From the NCBI RefSeq assembly GCF_014638995.1, contig NZ_BMFR01000007.1:62001-126000 (forward strand): 64,000 bases of DNA. Reading direction: 5' to 3'. Below, in pieces: positions 42,769 to 53,722 of the stretch (positions are counted from its first letter, which is position 1; every line of letters begins with the position of its first letter). This DNA is from Virgibacillus oceani. GTDB lineage: Bacteria; Bacillota; Bacilli; Bacillales; Amphibacillaceae. The notes beneath the pieces are model-generated. The model did no database searches. It was not told where the DNA came from and worked only from the letters and a program-made list of their open reading frames with translations. The translations under genes and the position numbers were made by a program.

Positions 42769-43707
42769 ATGAGCGTAGGTATTTTAGGAACAGGTCACTA
42801 TGTCCCATCCAATGTGGTTACCAATAAAGATATGGAAAAGATAGTGGAGACAAGTGATGAATGGATCAGAACAAGAACGGGCATTGAAGAGCGCAGAATT
42901 GCTGGTGATGATGTAGATACATCCGATATGGCATTCTTTGCAGCACAGGATGCGTTAAAAGAAGCGAATATAAAGGCAGAAGAGTTGGATTTAATCTTAG
43001 TAGCTACCGTTACGCCTGATTCACCATTCCCATCTGTAGCATGCCGGATACAAGATCGCTTGGGAGCAGAAAACGCTGCAGCGATGGATATTGGTGCAGC
43101 GTGCTCTGGATTTATGTATGGCGTAATTACTGCCAAACAATTTATTGACACGAATGCATACAAGCATATTTTAGTTGTTGGCGTTGAAAAGCTTTCCAAA
43201 ATTACCGATTGGAAGGATCGCAATACTTGTGTACTTTTCGGTGATGGAGCTGGGGCCGCAGTTGTTGGCAAAGTTTCTGAAGGGAAAGGGATTCTTTCGT
43301 TTGAATTGGGAGCAAATGGTGCTGGCGGTAAACATTTATACCAGGATGATAAACAGCATCTTATCCAAAATGGCCGCGAAGTTTTCAAATTCGCTGTTAG
43401 ACAAATGCCTAAATCGGCAGTCAGTGTCATTGAGAAGATTGGATTAAATAAAGATGAAGTGGATTATCTCATCCCCCACCAAGCCAATATTCGAATTATG
43501 GATGCGGCACGGGAACGATTAGGGATTTCTGAGGGAAAAATGGCAAAATCAATAACCAAGTACGGAAATACTTCCGCAGCATCTATTCCAATTGCTTTAT
43601 CAGAAGATGTTAAAAATGGTAAAATTAAAGATAATGATTTACTCGTGTTAGTCGGCTTTGGCGGCGGTTTAACATGGGGTGCGGTTGCGTTGCGCTGGGG
43701 AAAATAA
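42769..43707 (+). CDS. fabH: Beta-ketoacyl-ACP synthase III FabH
   Basis: This 312-residue enzyme has Cys112 in AACSGFMYG, His in IPHQANIRI and Asn in YGNTSAAS, the full Cys-His-Asn triad. It starts fatty-acid synthesis by condensing acyl-CoA with malonyl-ACP. It is the first gene of the fabH-fabF operon behind the FapR operator. Confidence 0.95.
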   Translation: MSVGILGTGHYVPSNVVTNKDMEKIVETSDEWIRTRTGIEERRIAGDDVDTSDMAFFAAQDALKEANIKAEELDLILVATVTPDSPFPSVACRIQDRLGAENAAAMDIGAACSGFMYGVITAKQFIDTNAYKHILVVGVEKLSKITDWKDRNTCVLFGDGAGAAVVGKVSEGKGILSFELGANGAGGKHLYQDDKQHLIQNGREVFKFAVRQMPKSAVSVIEKIGLNKDEVDYLIPHQANIRIMDAARERLGISEGKMAKSITKYGNTSAASIPIALSEDVKNGKIKDNDLLVLVGFGGGLTWGAVALRWGK

Positions 43708-43745
43708 AGTCTACAGATAAGATAAGATGATTAGGAGGAGTACCA

Positions 43746-44984
43746 ATGGAAGCAAGAAGAGTTGTTGTCACTGGTCTTGGGGCAGTTTCTCCATTAGGAA
43801 ATGATGTCCAGTCGACATGGAGTAACATTGTAGCTGGCAATTCAGGAATCGACTTTGTAACAAAGGTGAACAAAGATGACTATCCTGCTAAAGTCGCAGC
43901 AGAAGTAAAAGATTTTGATCCAACAAACTATATGGACAAAAAAGATGCAAGAAAAATGGATCCGTTCACACAGTATGCAGTTGCAGCTGCAAAAATGGCT
44001 GTTGAAGATGCCAACCTTACGATTAATGAGGATATTGCTAATCGTGTAGGTGTCTGGATCGGTTCTGGAATTGGCGGAATGCAAACGTGGGAGGACCAGC
44101 ATACGAAATTATTGGAAAAAGGTCCGCGTAAAGTAAGTCCGTTCTTTGTACCAATGATGATACCTGACATGGCTGCTGGCCAAGTATCCATCCAGTTAGG
44201 TGCAAAAGGAATTAATTCATGTTCGACAACTGCCTGTGCGTCTGGGGCTAACTCAATTGGTGACGCGTTTAAAGTAATCCAGCGCGGCGGGGCAGACTAC
44301 ATGATTACTGGTGGAACAGAGGCACCAATTTCGAATATGGCTTTTGCAGGATTCAGTTCTGCTAAAGCATTGTCATTAAACGAAGATCCATCAAAAGCAA
44401 GCAGACCATTCGATTTGAACCGTGATGGCTTTGTTATGGGTGAAGGTTCGGGAATTTTAATTTTGGAAACACTGGAATCTGCACAAAAACGCGGCGCTAA
44501 AATTTATGGGGAAATCGTTGGTTATGGTGCTACTGGAGATGCCTATCATATTACAGCACCAGCATTAGACGGTGAAGGTGCGGCTAGAGCCATGCAGCAG
44601 GCGTTAAACGATGCGGAAATGACTGCAGCAGATGTTGATTACATTAACGCCCATGGTACAAGTACAAACCTAAATGATAAATTTGAAACACAAGCGATAA
44701 AAACAGTCTTTCAGGATTATGCGCGAGGTGTTGCGATTTCATCAACAAAATCGATGACTGGACATTTGCTTGGTGCAGCGGGCGGAATTGAGTCTGTGAT
44801 CGCATTAAAGTCAATTGAAGATAGTATTATTCCAGCCACGACTAACTATGAAACTCCGGATCCTGAATGTGATCTGGATTACGTACCAAATGAAGCCCGT
44901 AAACAAGAAGTAAATGTCGTCATGAGTAATTCACTCGGATTCGGCGGGCACAATGTTTCATTGATATTTAAAAAGTTTAACTAA
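43746..44984 (+). CDS. fabF: Beta-ketoacyl-ACP synthase II FabF
   Basis: This 412-residue enzyme has the nucleophile Cys164 in [10 protein letters not shown], His in [11 protein letters not shown] and His in [13 protein letters not shown]. It elongates acyl-ACP chains. It follows fabH by 38 bases with ribosome site AGGAGG, as in other Bacillus. A terminator follows. Confidence 0.95.
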   Translation: MEARRVVVTGLGAVSPLGNDVQSTWSNIVAGNSGIDFVTKVNKDDYPAKVAAEVKDFDPTNYMDKKDARKMDPFTQYAVAAAKMAVEDANLTINEDIANRVGVWIGSGIGGMQTWEDQHTKLLEKGPRKVSPFFVPMMIPDMAAGQVSIQLGAKGINSCSTTACASGANSIGDAFKVIQRGGADYMITGGTEAPISNMAFAGFSSAKALSLNEDPSKASRPFDLNRDGFVMGEGSGILILETLESAQKRGAKIYGEIVGYGATGDAYHITAPALDGEGAARAMQQALNDAEMTAADVDYINAHGTSTNLNDKFETQAIKTVFQDYARGVAISSTKSMTGHLLGAAGGIESVIALKSIEDSIIPATTNYETPDPECDLDYVPNEARKQEVNVVMSNSLGFGGHNVSLIFKKFN

Positions 44985-44993
44985 ATGACGCAG

Positions 44994-45042
44994 AAGGCTA
45001 TTTCAATAAGGCATGATGACCTTGGATGGGATAGCCTTTTTG
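44994..45042 (+). terminator. Terminator after fabF
   Basis: AAGGCTAT (44994-45001) pairs with ATAGCCTT (45031-45038), with extra pairing inside, and ends in TTTTT. Confidence 0.7.
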
Positions 45043-45245
45043 TGTGCGTTGTTTTAGGAGTTATGGTTGATTTAATGATAAGTGTCCAAAATGAGCGGTT
45101 GATTTACGATTCGGATGAAAAAATATAACCCAATAAACAATTGAATAAAACGCAATTTTACTTGAATCCCTCAAATTAAACATGTATCCACTCTTGTCCG
45201 CATAAAATGAAAAAAAGGCTTGGACAAGCACGGGGTGGATGGATA

Positions 45246-45452
45246 ATGTTTTCTATATTTTTATTTTTGCTTGGATTTGGACTGGCAGTGACCGGCGGGG
45301 TTACGCTTATTGCATATACAAACTTTTTGCCGGCAGGGTTGAGCTGGGGGGATTATCTGGTTTTTATTATGGCACGGCCAGAGTGTTACTTTTTGCCAAT
45401 CGGTTTTGTGATTATGGCAGTTGCGCTATATAGTTACCCAAACAACTCTTAA
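45246..45452 (+). CDS. Small two-helix membrane protein
   Basis: About 68 residues from the ATG at 45246 (GGTGGATGG upstream; frame open from 45207). Helix 1 FSIFLFLLGFGLAVTGGVTL, then a short loop with LSWGDYLVFI, and helix 2 FLPIGFVIMAVALYS. Located between fabF and yjbA. No family recognised. Confidence 0.6.
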   Translation: MFSIFLFLLGFGLAVTGGVTLIAYTNFLPAGLSWGDYLVFIMARPECYFLPIGFVIMAVALYSYPNNS

Positions 45453-45536
45453 ATTAGGCTTCACTTAGAATAATTTTTTTAATGATGGTCATAATGTATT
45501 TTAAATGATTTCATTCAAAAAAAGTGAGGGTTGTAT

Positions 45537-46299
45537 ATGTTATATTTACACGATGTTTGGGTGAATTGGTTTGAAGGGGAAGAGAACGGGTACAACGTGT
45601 GTTTTTTTCATGAGTGGCGTAAAGATGATGGAATTGAACTGTTAGATCAGGTTCCGCTGCTTTACATAAACAAAGGATTGTATAATTATATTGAAAATGA
45701 TATGCATGATTTGCCTAAACCAATGCTTGATGCCATTTATAAACGTGCATATGTCAGAAAAGGGCAGGAACGAACTGTTTTAGATTATGCTTGTGTTGTA
45801 ACAGACGGAACAGATATCATTGCAATTGATACGATTGGATACCAAATCCCAATTCGCAAGAGCAGATTGATTCCAAGGCAGGAACAGCTCGTATTCGATA
45901 TGATTGATGGAACCAAACCGCAATCATTTAAATTTGATGAAAGTATGATGAAAAAAGAATACCATATGCTATCCATGCCACCGGATCTCGTTTTCGGATT
46001 AACGCGAAGAGAACGCCAATTAAAGCAGCTGCTCATGATGGCACTTGATCAACTACATACAACGAATAACCTGGAGGAATTACGCTATTGGCTAACGGAA
46101 TGGAACCCAAAGGAATATCCGTATATCCGGTATATGGATGAGGAAAAGGTATGGCAGGCATTATATCACGGGGTAAAAAATGGCTGGAGCAAAGCACATG
46201 AGGATTTATGCGGGAAGTTAATCAAGGGCCAGCCATTCCTTGAAAAAATGTGGGAGCTTGAGAATACACAAGACCATAATACGTCTAAACTAAAAAAAT

Positions 46300-46301
<2 letters not shown>
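45537..46301 (+). CDS. yjbA: YjbA family protein (DUF3603)
   Basis: About 254 residues from the ATG at 45537 (GTGAGGG 6 bases upstream; a TTG at 45531 is in frame). [35 protein letters not shown], and [20 protein letters not shown] match the YjbA family, located between fabF and trpS in B. subtilis too. Cytosolic; function unknown. Confidence 0.85.
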
Positions 46302-47355
<1,054 letters not shown>

Positions 47356-47364
47356 TTAAGGCAT

Positions 47365-47580
47365 TAAAAAAAGCCCATTTATCCCATCAAAAGGGACGAA
47401 TGAACCGCGGTGCCACCCTTGTTATCTTACGGCTTTTGTAAGATCACTTAATTATCGATCAGCTCTAAAGTCCAATTCCAATCTACCTTGATGCTTGTTT
47501 CCAGCTGCCACAAGCTCTCTATAAATCAGCGGGTAATTGTACTGCGCCTTTTTCATTGCTTTGATATTGAGTTTTTTATT
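47365..47580 (-). ncRNA. T-box leader of trpS
   Basis: Read on the minus strand it contains AGAGAGCTTGTGG, a UGG tryptophan codon in GAATTGGACTTTAGAG as specifier, and the T-box AGGGTGGCACCGCGG (about 47410-47424). A terminator hairpin with GTCCC/GGGAT and TTTTTTT follows. Uncharged tRNA-Trp should favour read-through into trpS. Confidence 0.93.
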
Positions 47581-47937
47581 ATTATATAAAGTTTGGTGTT
47601 GAAATGCAAGAATGAAAACTTTATAAAAGTTTCAACCCAATGTGATGAAAGAGCAATAAAACGGAAAAAAGTTCAACCATTGCGAGAATTTTTGAGTGGG
47701 TTAAGGAAATTTTTTGGTGCAGAACTTGATTAATAGCATACATACAAAGAATAGATTCAACGGAATACAGCTAAAATTAATGCCTATTTGATTATTATAG
47801 TGAATAAGGGTAGTGATATTTTATCCTATTTTTACAGTGGAATTTATCTTTTTTCACCTGTCCTAAAATTTTTTTACTTCTTCTAATCGCTGGGTACAAA
47901 GGTTTCTTATCAATTCGTATAGAGTAAAAGTACAGGG
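47581..47937. other. AT-rich intergenic region without a recognisable gene
   Basis: The stretch from the start of the trpS leader to the cstR promoter holds no open frame with a ribosome site and no hairpin terminator. It presumably contains the trpS promoter, which I could not place with confidence. Confidence 0.4.
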
Positions 47938-47966
47938 TTGACAATATACCATCAGGGGTATATTAT
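47938..47966 (+). promoter_or_regulatory. Strong SigA promoter with CstR-type operator in its spacer
   Basis: TTGACA (47938-47943), exactly 17 bases, TATTAT (47961-47966). The spacer and its edge form an inverted repeat: AATATACC at 47943-47950 against GGTATATT at 47957-47964. CsoR/CstR operators have this kind of ATACC/GGTAT symmetry. It precedes cstR by about 335 bases. Confidence 0.75.
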
Positions 47967-48300
47967 TGTTGCATAGTGCTTTTATAAGAGGGGAGATTGG
48001 TGATTCTGGTTATTGTCATTCTCCCGCTTGTTTTGTTCCTCTAGCAGATGCATATGCGAGTCTACATTAGTAAAGTGGAATCCTATTGTAATGAATCTAC
48101 AGTACTTTTTGACACTAGATATTACTGTACCACTTTATCGAGGTATGATAAAGCATGCTTCCTGTATTCCACTTGCGTACCTGAATTGCATCAAATAATA
48201 TGGAAATATAGAGAAAAATTTAAGTCTATGTATTTTGCGTAAAAGAACATCATGCTATTGGATATAAACTAGATAAAGAACAGTGAAAGGAGTGTAACGC
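47967..48300 (+). other. Long leader region before cstR, possibly with gene debris
   Basis: After the promoter there is GAGGGGAG followed by a GTG frame (48000-48044) of 14 hydrophobic codons, then a region without long open frames. The peptide looks like the membrane-anchor start of a rhodanese such as that at 52334-52693, so a decayed gene is possible. AAGTGGAAT (48073-48081) and ATTCCACTT (48166-48174) form an inverted repeat. Confidence 0.35.
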
Positions 48301-48561
48301 ATGAGATATGACCCTAAAATTAAAAATAGAATGAAACGTGTTGAAGGACAGGTTAGAGGTTTATTAAAAATGATGGAAGAAGAAAAAAATTGCCGTGATG
48401 TTGTTACTCAAATGTCAGCTGTTAGAAGTGCTTTAGACCGAACAGCGGCGTTAATTGTCAGTACGAATCTTGAGCAATGTATCCGTGAAGAAAAGGAAAA
48501 CGGTCAAAATTCCGAGGAATTAATAAAGGAAGCTGTTAATTTACTTGTTAGAAGCAGATAA
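48301..48561 (+). CDS. cstR: Persulfide-sensing repressor CstR (CsoR/DUF156 family)
   Basis: This 86-residue all-helical protein has Cys31 in KNCRDVV and Cys60 in TNLEQC, the two Cys of CstR at the same numbers as in S. aureus. Where copper-sensing CsoR has His before the second Cys, this has Asn57, which rules out the Cu site. CstR forms di- to tetrasulfide crosslinks on reaction with persulfides and leaves DNA. It controls itself and the operon that follows (inferred from nearby operators). Confidence 0.9.
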   Translation: MRYDPKIKNRMKRVEGQVRGLLKMMEEEKNCRDVVTQMSAVRSALDRTAALIVSTNLEQCIREEKENGQNSEELIKEAVNLLVRSR

Positions 48562-48642
48562 GAAGGTTAGGTTGACAAAAAGTTTATTAGCATTTACCAT
48601 AGCAAGCGGGTTAAGCAATTAGCCCAATTTTTTAAAACAATT

Positions 48643-48662
48643 TATATACCCCTACAGGTATA
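48643..48662 (+). promoter_or_regulatory. CstR-type operator before the rhodanese operon
   Basis: ATATACCCCTACAGGTATAG contains TATACC-N6-GGTATA, an inverted repeat of the same kind as at 47943-47964. A similar, weaker ATACCC-TTG-TTGGTAA lies at 48695-48710. Confidence 0.6.
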
Positions 48663-48767
48663 GGTATATTCAAAAGACTTTTTTTTGTTATTTTTATACC
48701 CTTGTTGGTAAGTAGGCTGCAAAAGGAAAATATAAAAGTGAAAAATTTGGAGGGAATATTAATATTA

Positions 48768-49067
48768 ATGAAGGAAATTACAGCAAAAGAATTAGAAAAG
48801 AAATTAATAGATGGTGAAAAAGTAAGTATTATTGACGTTCGGGAAGACGAAGAGGTAGCACAAGGGAAAATACCCGGTGCTCGTCATATCCCACTTGGCC
48901 AATTAACTGATCATCTTGATGAAATAGACAAAAATCAGCATCATTATATGGTTTGTCGTTCTGGTGGCCGAAGCGGAAGTGCGTGTTCATTCTTAAGTAA
49001 GCATGGCTATGATGTTATCAATATGGCTGGGGGCATGTTGGATTGGGAAGGTGAAATAGAGAAATAA
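48768..49067 (+). CDS. Rhodanese-domain sulfurtransferase
   Basis: About 99 residues from the ATG at 48768 (GGAGGG 13 bases upstream; frame open from 48702). It holds one rhodanese domain with IIDVREDEEVAQGKIPGARH and the active loop VCRSGGRSGSA. It starts the persulfide operon: five more genes follow with 5-50 base gaps. Confidence 0.85.
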   Translation: MKEITAKELEKKLIDGEKVSIIDVREDEEVAQGKIPGARHIPLGQLTDHLDEIDKNQHHYMVCRSGGRSGSACSFLSKHGYDVINMAGGMLDWEGEIEK

Positions 49068-49079
49068 AGGAGGATTTTA

Positions 49080-49661
49080 ATGAGCATTACAGTAAATGAA
49101 ACGCTAGATGCAAGGGGCTTAGCATGTCCAATGCCGATTGTTAAAACCAAAAAAGCAATTACGAACTTACAACCCGGTCAGGTTATTGAAGTTCAAGCGA
49201 CCGATAAAGGTTCAGCTGCAGATATCAAGGCATGGGCAAGCAGCACCGGGCATCAGTATCTTGGGACAATAGAAAAAGAAAATGTGCTAAAACATTATAT
49301 ACGAAAAGCAACGGATGAGGAAACAAAGGTAGAGACGAAACATGAAGAAATTATAAATTTGGAAGAACTGCGCAGCAAAATAAACGGGGATGAATCTATC
49401 ATCATACTTGATGTTCGGGAATCTGCTGAATTCACATTTGGCCATATAGATGGTGCAGTAAATATACCTCTTGGGGAATTAGATCAAAGGTTTTCAGAAA
49501 TTGATAAAGATAAAGAAATTAATGTCATTTGCCGTACAGGCAATCGTAGTGATTTAGCTGCACAAAAATTAACTGAAAAGGGCTTTAAAAATGTAAAAAA
49601 TGTATTACCCGGTATGAGTAAATGGGAAGGCCCAACTGAAAAAGTAATTAAAAACTATTAA
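49080..49661 (+). CDS. TusA-rhodanese fusion sulfurtransferase
   Basis: This 193-residue protein has a TusA domain (1-75, active Cys16 in GLACPMPIVKTKK) joined to a rhodanese domain (90-193, loop VICRTGNRSD). S. aureus CstA is a larger relative with rhodanese-TusA-rhodanese order. It should relay persulfide sulfur inside the cell. Confidence 0.85.
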   Translation: MSITVNETLDARGLACPMPIVKTKKAITNLQPGQVIEVQATDKGSAADIKAWASSTGHQYLGTIEKENVLKHYIRKATDEETKVETKHEEIINLEELRSKINGDESIIILDVRESAEFTFGHIDGAVNIPLGELDQRFSEIDKDKEINVICRTGNRSDLAAQKLTEKGFKNVKNVLPGMSKWEGPTEKVIKNY

Positions 49662-49682
49662 ACACATTTGGAGGAATTTAAA

Positions 49683-50081
49683 ATGGCAAACACAAAAGTA
49701 GCGATTATTGCGGCAAACGGAACTTTATTTGATGCGTATAAGGTATTTAACCTAGCAACGGCGGCAGCAGCGTCTGATGCAGAGGTAGGAATTTTCTTTA
49801 CGTTTGAAGGATTGAATTTAATTCACAAGGAAGCACACAAAAATCTTCCGCTACCAGTAGGGAAAGAACATTTCGGAGAAGGATTTAAACAAGCAAATGT
49901 TCCATCTATTGAGGAACTAGCAGGTATTGCTCAGGAATTGGGAATTAGACTAATTGGGTGTCAAATGACAATGGATGTCATGAACTTGGAGAAAGATGCC
50001 TTTATTGATGGAATTGAAGTAGGCGGTGCTGCTACATTTATGGAATATGCAAAAGATGCTGATATCACATTATCATTTTAA
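49683..50081 (+). CDS. DsrE/DsrF-like sulfur-carrier protein (DsrE2 type)
   Basis: About 132 residues from the ATG at 49683 (GGAGG upstream; frame from 49668). TKVAIIAANGTLFDAYKVF, AEVGIFFTFEGLNLI and the conserved IGCQMTMDVM Cys match DsrE-like proteins seen with rhodanese and TusA genes. It may pass sulfur between them. Confidence 0.85.
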   Translation: MANTKVAIIAANGTLFDAYKVFNLATAAAASDAEVGIFFTFEGLNLIHKEAHKNLPLPVGKEHFGEGFKQANVPSIEELAGIAQELGIRLIGCQMTMDVMNLEKDAFIDGIEVGGAATFMEYAKDADITLSF

Positions 50082-50096
50082 TTTGGAGGGGAATCG

Positions 50097-51227
50097 ATGT
50101 CTAACGCAATATCAACAAAAGAATTGGCTAAAAAGATTATTAATCACGAAGATACGTTAATTTTAGATGTTCGCAATACAGATGAATTCGATAATTGGAA
50201 AATTGAGGGGGAGAAGGTTGAAATTCTTAATGAACCGTACTTCAACTTACTAGATGGTATTGCCCTTGTAGCAGACAAGTTACAAAAAGAACAGGAAATC
50301 ATTGTCGTTTGTGCACAAGGCGGTTCATCCGAAATGATAGCTGACTTTCTTGAGGAAGCTGGTTTTACCAATGTATATAGCCTAGAAGGTGGAATGAAAG
50401 CATGGAGTGAACACTTAGAACCTGTAAAAATTGGGGATTTGAGTGACGGAGGAAGTCTATATCAATTTGTTCGTCTTGGTAAAGGTTGCCTTTCCTACTT
50501 TATTGTATCGAATGGAGAGGCGGCAATTGTGGATGCTAACCGTATGATCGATATTTATGAGGACTTTTCAAAGGAACAAGGTGTTCAAATCAAACATGTC
50601 ATTGACACTCATTTACATGCTGATCATATCTCTGGTGGACGCAAATTAGCAGAGAAGGTAGGCGGAGAGTATTACTTGCCGCCGAAAGACGCTACAGAGG
50701 TGATGTTTGATTATACACCGCTTGAAGATGGTAAGGACATTATCGTAGGGAATACTTCTGTACAAGTTCAACCCGTATACTCGCCGGGACATACTAATGG
50801 AAGTACATCATTTATTGTGGATGATACGTATTTGTTGACCGGCGATATTCTTTTTGTTAAGTCGATCGGTCGCCCGGACTTGGCTGGATTGGCAGATGAT
50901 TGGGTGGGGGACCTACGTAATACACTCTATTCTCGATATAAAGAGTTATCTGAGGATTTAATCGTGCTACCTGCCCATTATTCATTTGCAGAAGAACTGG
51001 GTAAGGGTGGTAAAGTATCGGCTCGATTAGGCGATCTTTACGGAAGAAATTCAGGTTTGCAAGTAGATAATGAAAATGAATTTAGAAAAATGGTAACCGA
51101 AAATCTCCCGCCACAACCAAATGCATATGAAGATATTCGTAAAATAAATATGGGAAAAATCACACCTGATATAGATAAACAAAAAGAAATGGAAACAGGC
51201 CCCAACCGTTGTGCGGTTGAAGGATAA
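50097..51227 (+). CDS. Rhodanese-metallo-beta-lactamase persulfide dioxygenase (CstB-like)
   Basis: This 376-residue protein has an N-terminal rhodanese domain with Cys72 in [11 protein letters not shown] metallo-beta-lactamase domain follows, with THLHADH (His172, His174, Asp176, His177), YSPGHT and [15 protein letters not shown], the ETHE1/PDO pattern. It oxidises persulfides to sulfite or thiosulfate. S. aureus CstB has an added C-terminal rhodanese; here the order is rhodanese first. Confidence 0.88.
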   Translation: MSNAISTKELAKKIINHEDTLILDVRNTDEFDNWKIEGEKVEILNEPYFNLLDGIALVADKLQKEQEIIVVCAQGGSSEMIADFLEEAGFTNVYSLEGGMKAWSEHLEPVKIGDLSDGGSLYQFVRLGKGCLSYFIVSNGEAAIVDANRMIDIYEDFSKEQGVQIKHVIDTHLHADHISGGRKLAEKVGGEYYLPPKDATEVMFDYTPLEDGKDIIVGNTSVQVQPVYSPGHTNGSTSFIVDDTYLLTGDILFVKSIGRPDLAGLADDWVGDLRNTLYSRYKELSEDLIVLPAHYSFAEELGKGGKVSARLGDLYGRNSGLQVDNENEFRKMVTENLPPQPNAYEDIRKINMGKITPDIDKQKEMETGPNRCAVEG

Positions 51228-51244
51228 TTAGAGGAGGAGAAATA

Positions 51245-51472
51245 ATGGAGGTAAACAAAGTTATAGATGCAAAAGGATTGGCATGTCCAATGCCAATCGT
51301 TAAAACAAAAAAAGTAATGGATGAATTAAATTCTGGTGACATACTAGAGGTTCATGCGACAGACAAAGGTGCCAAAAGTGATCTTTCTGCATGGGCGAAA
51401 TCTGGCGGTCATGAAATTTTAAAAAATACGGAAGAAGGCGATGTACTCAAGTTTTGGATAAAAAAAGCATAA
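51245..51472 (+). CDS. TusA-like sulfur carrier
   Basis: This 75-residue protein has Cys in GLACPMPIVKTKKVMDEL and the ending VLKFWIKKA. Near-identical to the TusA part of the fusion at 49080-49661. Belongs to the persulfide operon, 17 bases after the CstB-like gene. Confidence 0.9.
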   Translation: MEVNKVIDAKGLACPMPIVKTKKVMDELNSGDILEVHATDKGAKSDLSAWAKSGGHEILKNTEEGDVLKFWIKKA

Positions 51473-51520
51473 AGGTGACCCATTTGCTATGGGTTCCCTC
51501 TTGTTAAGGGGGGCTATTCT

Positions 51521-52306
51521 ATGGAAATTAGTTTTGTTTATATTATTTCTATTTTTTTAATTGGTTTTATTGGATCATTTATATCCGGAATGCTTGGGAT
51601 TGGCGGAGCAATTATTAATTATCCAATGTTGTTATATATCCCTGCTGTCTTAGGAATTGCAAATTTTAGTGCATATGAAATTTCGGGTATCACGGCTATT
51701 CAAGTGCTGTTTGCAACAATAGGTGGTGTTTGGGCGTATCGAAAAGGTGGATATTTAAATAAATGCCTAATTGGCTATATGGGGATAAGTGTATTAATCG
51801 GTAGTTTTGCAGGTGGGTTATTTTCCTCGTATATGTCTGAAGAGAGCGTAAACTTGGTATATGGCGTATTGGCATTACTTGCTGTAATCATGATGTTCAT
51901 GCCTAAAAAGGGAAGCGATGAAATCCCTTTTGATACCGTGAATTTTAATAGATGGATTGCAACTTCACTTGCACTAATTGTTGGAATTGGTGCGGGCATT
52001 GTAGGTGCTGGTGGAGCATTTCTGTTAGTTCCTATTATGCTGATTGTGTTGAAGATACCTACAAGAATAACAATTGCTTCGTCTTTGGCCATTACATTTA
52101 TCTCGTCTATCGGTGCAACATCAAGTAAACTATTGACAGGGCAAGTGTTATTTATACCCGCTGCAATAATGATTGTTGCGAGTTTACTTGCATCTTCATT
52201 GGGTGCAAACATTGGGAAAAAGATAAATACGAAGGTGCTGCAATTGATTTTGTCAGTCTTAATTTTAGTAACGACAATAAAAATTTGGGTTGATATCTTC
52301 ATGTAA
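51521..52306 (+). CDS. TauE/SafE family sulfite/organosulfonate exporter
   Basis: This 261-residue protein has about eight helices with [20 protein letters not shown] and [20 protein letters not shown], the twin TauE motifs. It probably exports sulfite or thiosulfate made by the dioxygenase. Part of the persulfide operon. Confidence 0.88.
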   Translation: MEISFVYIISIFLIGFIGSFISGMLGIGGAIINYPMLLYIPAVLGIANFSAYEISGITAIQVLFATIGGVWAYRKGGYLNKCLIGYMGISVLIGSFAGGLFSSYMSEESVNLVYGVLALLAVIMMFMPKKGSDEIPFDTVNFNRWIATSLALIVGIGAGIVGAGGAFLLVPIMLIVLKIPTRITIASSLAITFISSIGATSSKLLTGQVLFIPAAIMIVASLLASSLGANIGKKINTKVLQLILSVLILVTTIKIWVDIFM

Positions 52307-52333
52307 TATGACTTGGTAGGAGGAGAAATTACT

Positions 52334-52693
52334 TTGGGAATGATACAGTGGATAATCCTGATAGGAATTGTCGCATTCGTAATACGAAAATTCATGCCTG
52401 TTAAAGGTGTATCGCAAGCAACAGTACTTGAAGCGAAAAAGAAGTTTAATGACAAAAATGTTCAATTTATCGATGTGCGGACACCCCAGGAATATCAAGC
52501 AAATCACAGGAAACCATTTAAAAATATTCCGCTATCACAATTAACACAACAAACTAACAAACTTAATAAAAATAAAGAAGTGGTCGTTATTTGCCAAAGT
52601 GGAATGCGGAGTATGAAAGCAGCTAAAATTTTAAAAAAACATGGATTTGAAAGTGTAACCAATGTTAAAGGTGGTATGAGTTCCTGGGTATAA
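52334..52693 (+). CDS. Membrane-anchored rhodanese
   Basis: About 119 residues. TTG at 52334 was chosen because GGAGGAG lies 8 bases upstream; the frame is open from 52313. One N-terminal helix (MIQWIILIGIVAFVI) and a rhodanese domain with IDVRTPQEYQ and VICQSGMRSMKA. The domain should face the cytosol. It ends the intact part of the persulfide operon. Confidence 0.85.
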   Translation: MGMIQWIILIGIVAFVIRKFMPVKGVSQATVLEAKKKFNDKNVQFIDVRTPQEYQANHRKPFKNIPLSQLTQQTNKLNKNKEVVVICQSGMRSMKAAKILKKHGFESVTNVKGGMSSWV

Positions 52694-52756
52694 GATAGGG
52701 AAAGAATGATATTATAGCAGGAAGAGATAGTAATTATGAGAAAAGGAGCTGCAAAT

Positions 52757-53323
52757 ATGACGGATAAACGATTTAATCCTGAAAAAGCACAATCACTCAT
52801 GCGAGCAGAACGTAAAAAAGCATTGCCGCCAGATGAGATCACGGAACATTTGAATTTGCAATCAGGTGATACTGTTGCTGATCTTGGAGCTGGAAATGGC
52901 TATTTTACAATTCCAATTGCAAAGAAGGCGGAGAAAGTATATGCGGTTGATATTGAGCCGAAAATGCTGGAAATGCTACGGGAAAATGCAGGCGAAGAAA
53001 ATCTGGATAACATTCATTATATGGAAAGTGATTTAAATCATATTAAATTGGAGGATGAATCCGTAAATAAGATTATCATTGCTTTTGTGATGCATGAGGT
53101 TCCGGATGTTGACAGAACACTTTCTGAAATAAAACGCATTTTGAAACCAGGCGGACAGCTGCTTTTGCTTGACTGGGAAGCCATTGAAACGGAATCAGGA
53201 CCGCCGCTCGATCACCGCATATCTTCAACCGAAGCAAACAGGATATTGGAAAGATACAGCTTTGATACAGAATCTATTCCATTGAACCCAGCAAACTATG
53301 CTGTGAGAGCAACACCAAAATAA
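52757..53323 (+). CDS. Class I SAM-dependent methyltransferase
   Basis: About 188 residues from the ATG at 52757 (AAAGGAG 8 bases upstream; frame open from 52736). SAM motif I VADLGAGNGYFTIPIA, motif II VDIEPKMLEML, and post-I LKPGGQLLLLDWE resemble UbiE/arsenite-methyltransferase-like enzymes. It is 63 bases after the rhodanese gene; substrate unknown, perhaps a thiol or sulfide. Confidence 0.8.
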   Translation: MTDKRFNPEKAQSLMRAERKKALPPDEITEHLNLQSGDTVADLGAGNGYFTIPIAKKAEKVYAVDIEPKMLEMLRENAGEENLDNIHYMESDLNHIKLEDESVNKIIIAFVMHEVPDVDRTLSEIKRILKPGGQLLLLDWEAIETESGPPLDHRISSTEANRILERYSFDTESIPLNPANYAVRATPK

Positions 53324-53586
53324 ATAGGTACTGATACCGAGAAAAAGGTGCTTTATCATGTTTTGAAAGTGTGCAATCCAGAAGCAGCACAGCATGTGTT
53401 ATCGCAGAATCAACTGATGGTTATGTTCTGCCTTGTAAAATAGCTGTTTATAAGGATAATGGAAAAACCATAATCGGTACGCAGAAACCAACAGCATTGA
53501 TGCAAATGATTGAATACGAAGCAATTGAGAAAATTGCACAAGACATCGTAAATAGGTTGATAGCATGCATGGACCAAGCTATCTAA
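53324..53586 (+). pseudogene. DUF302 remnant, truncated and frameshifted
   Basis: One frame reads KVCNPEAAQHVLSQNQL (about 53368-53418), a DUF302 piece. The next piece GYVLPCKIAVYKDNGKT and QKPTALMQM appears in another frame, from about 53419 to 53586. The shift falls near 53415-53422. The N-terminal half of the family (about 60 residues) is absent, so both deletion and frameshift are present. DUF302 genes are often near rhodanese and thioredoxin genes. Confidence 0.75.
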
Positions 53587-53593
53587 TCATATC

Positions 53594-53653
53594 GGGGGCA
53601 GTCTCCCACCACACTAATGTATTAACGTGTTAGCGTGGCGGAAGACTGCCCCC
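53594..53653. terminator. Long hairpin (60 bases) after the DUF302 remnant
   Basis: GGGGGCAGTCT pairs with AGACTGCCCCC, with an inner stem CCACACTAA/TTAGCGTGG. It ends the persulfide locus; the flanking T tract is weak. Confidence 0.65.
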
Positions 53654-53722
53654 ATAATTTTGTTTTCATATTTTCATCAAATTTTCACATTGTGTTATTA
53701 GTATAGAGTGGGAGTCATTGGA

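Noticed and set aside
42798..43430. A 210-residue open frame opposite fabH
   Set aside because: It lies fully inside a certain fabH gene on the other strand, lacks a ribosome site, and resembles no family; its length follows from fabH codon use.
51775..52455. A 226-residue open frame opposite the TauE gene
   Set aside because: Antisense to a clear membrane exporter and running into the next gene; no start signal.
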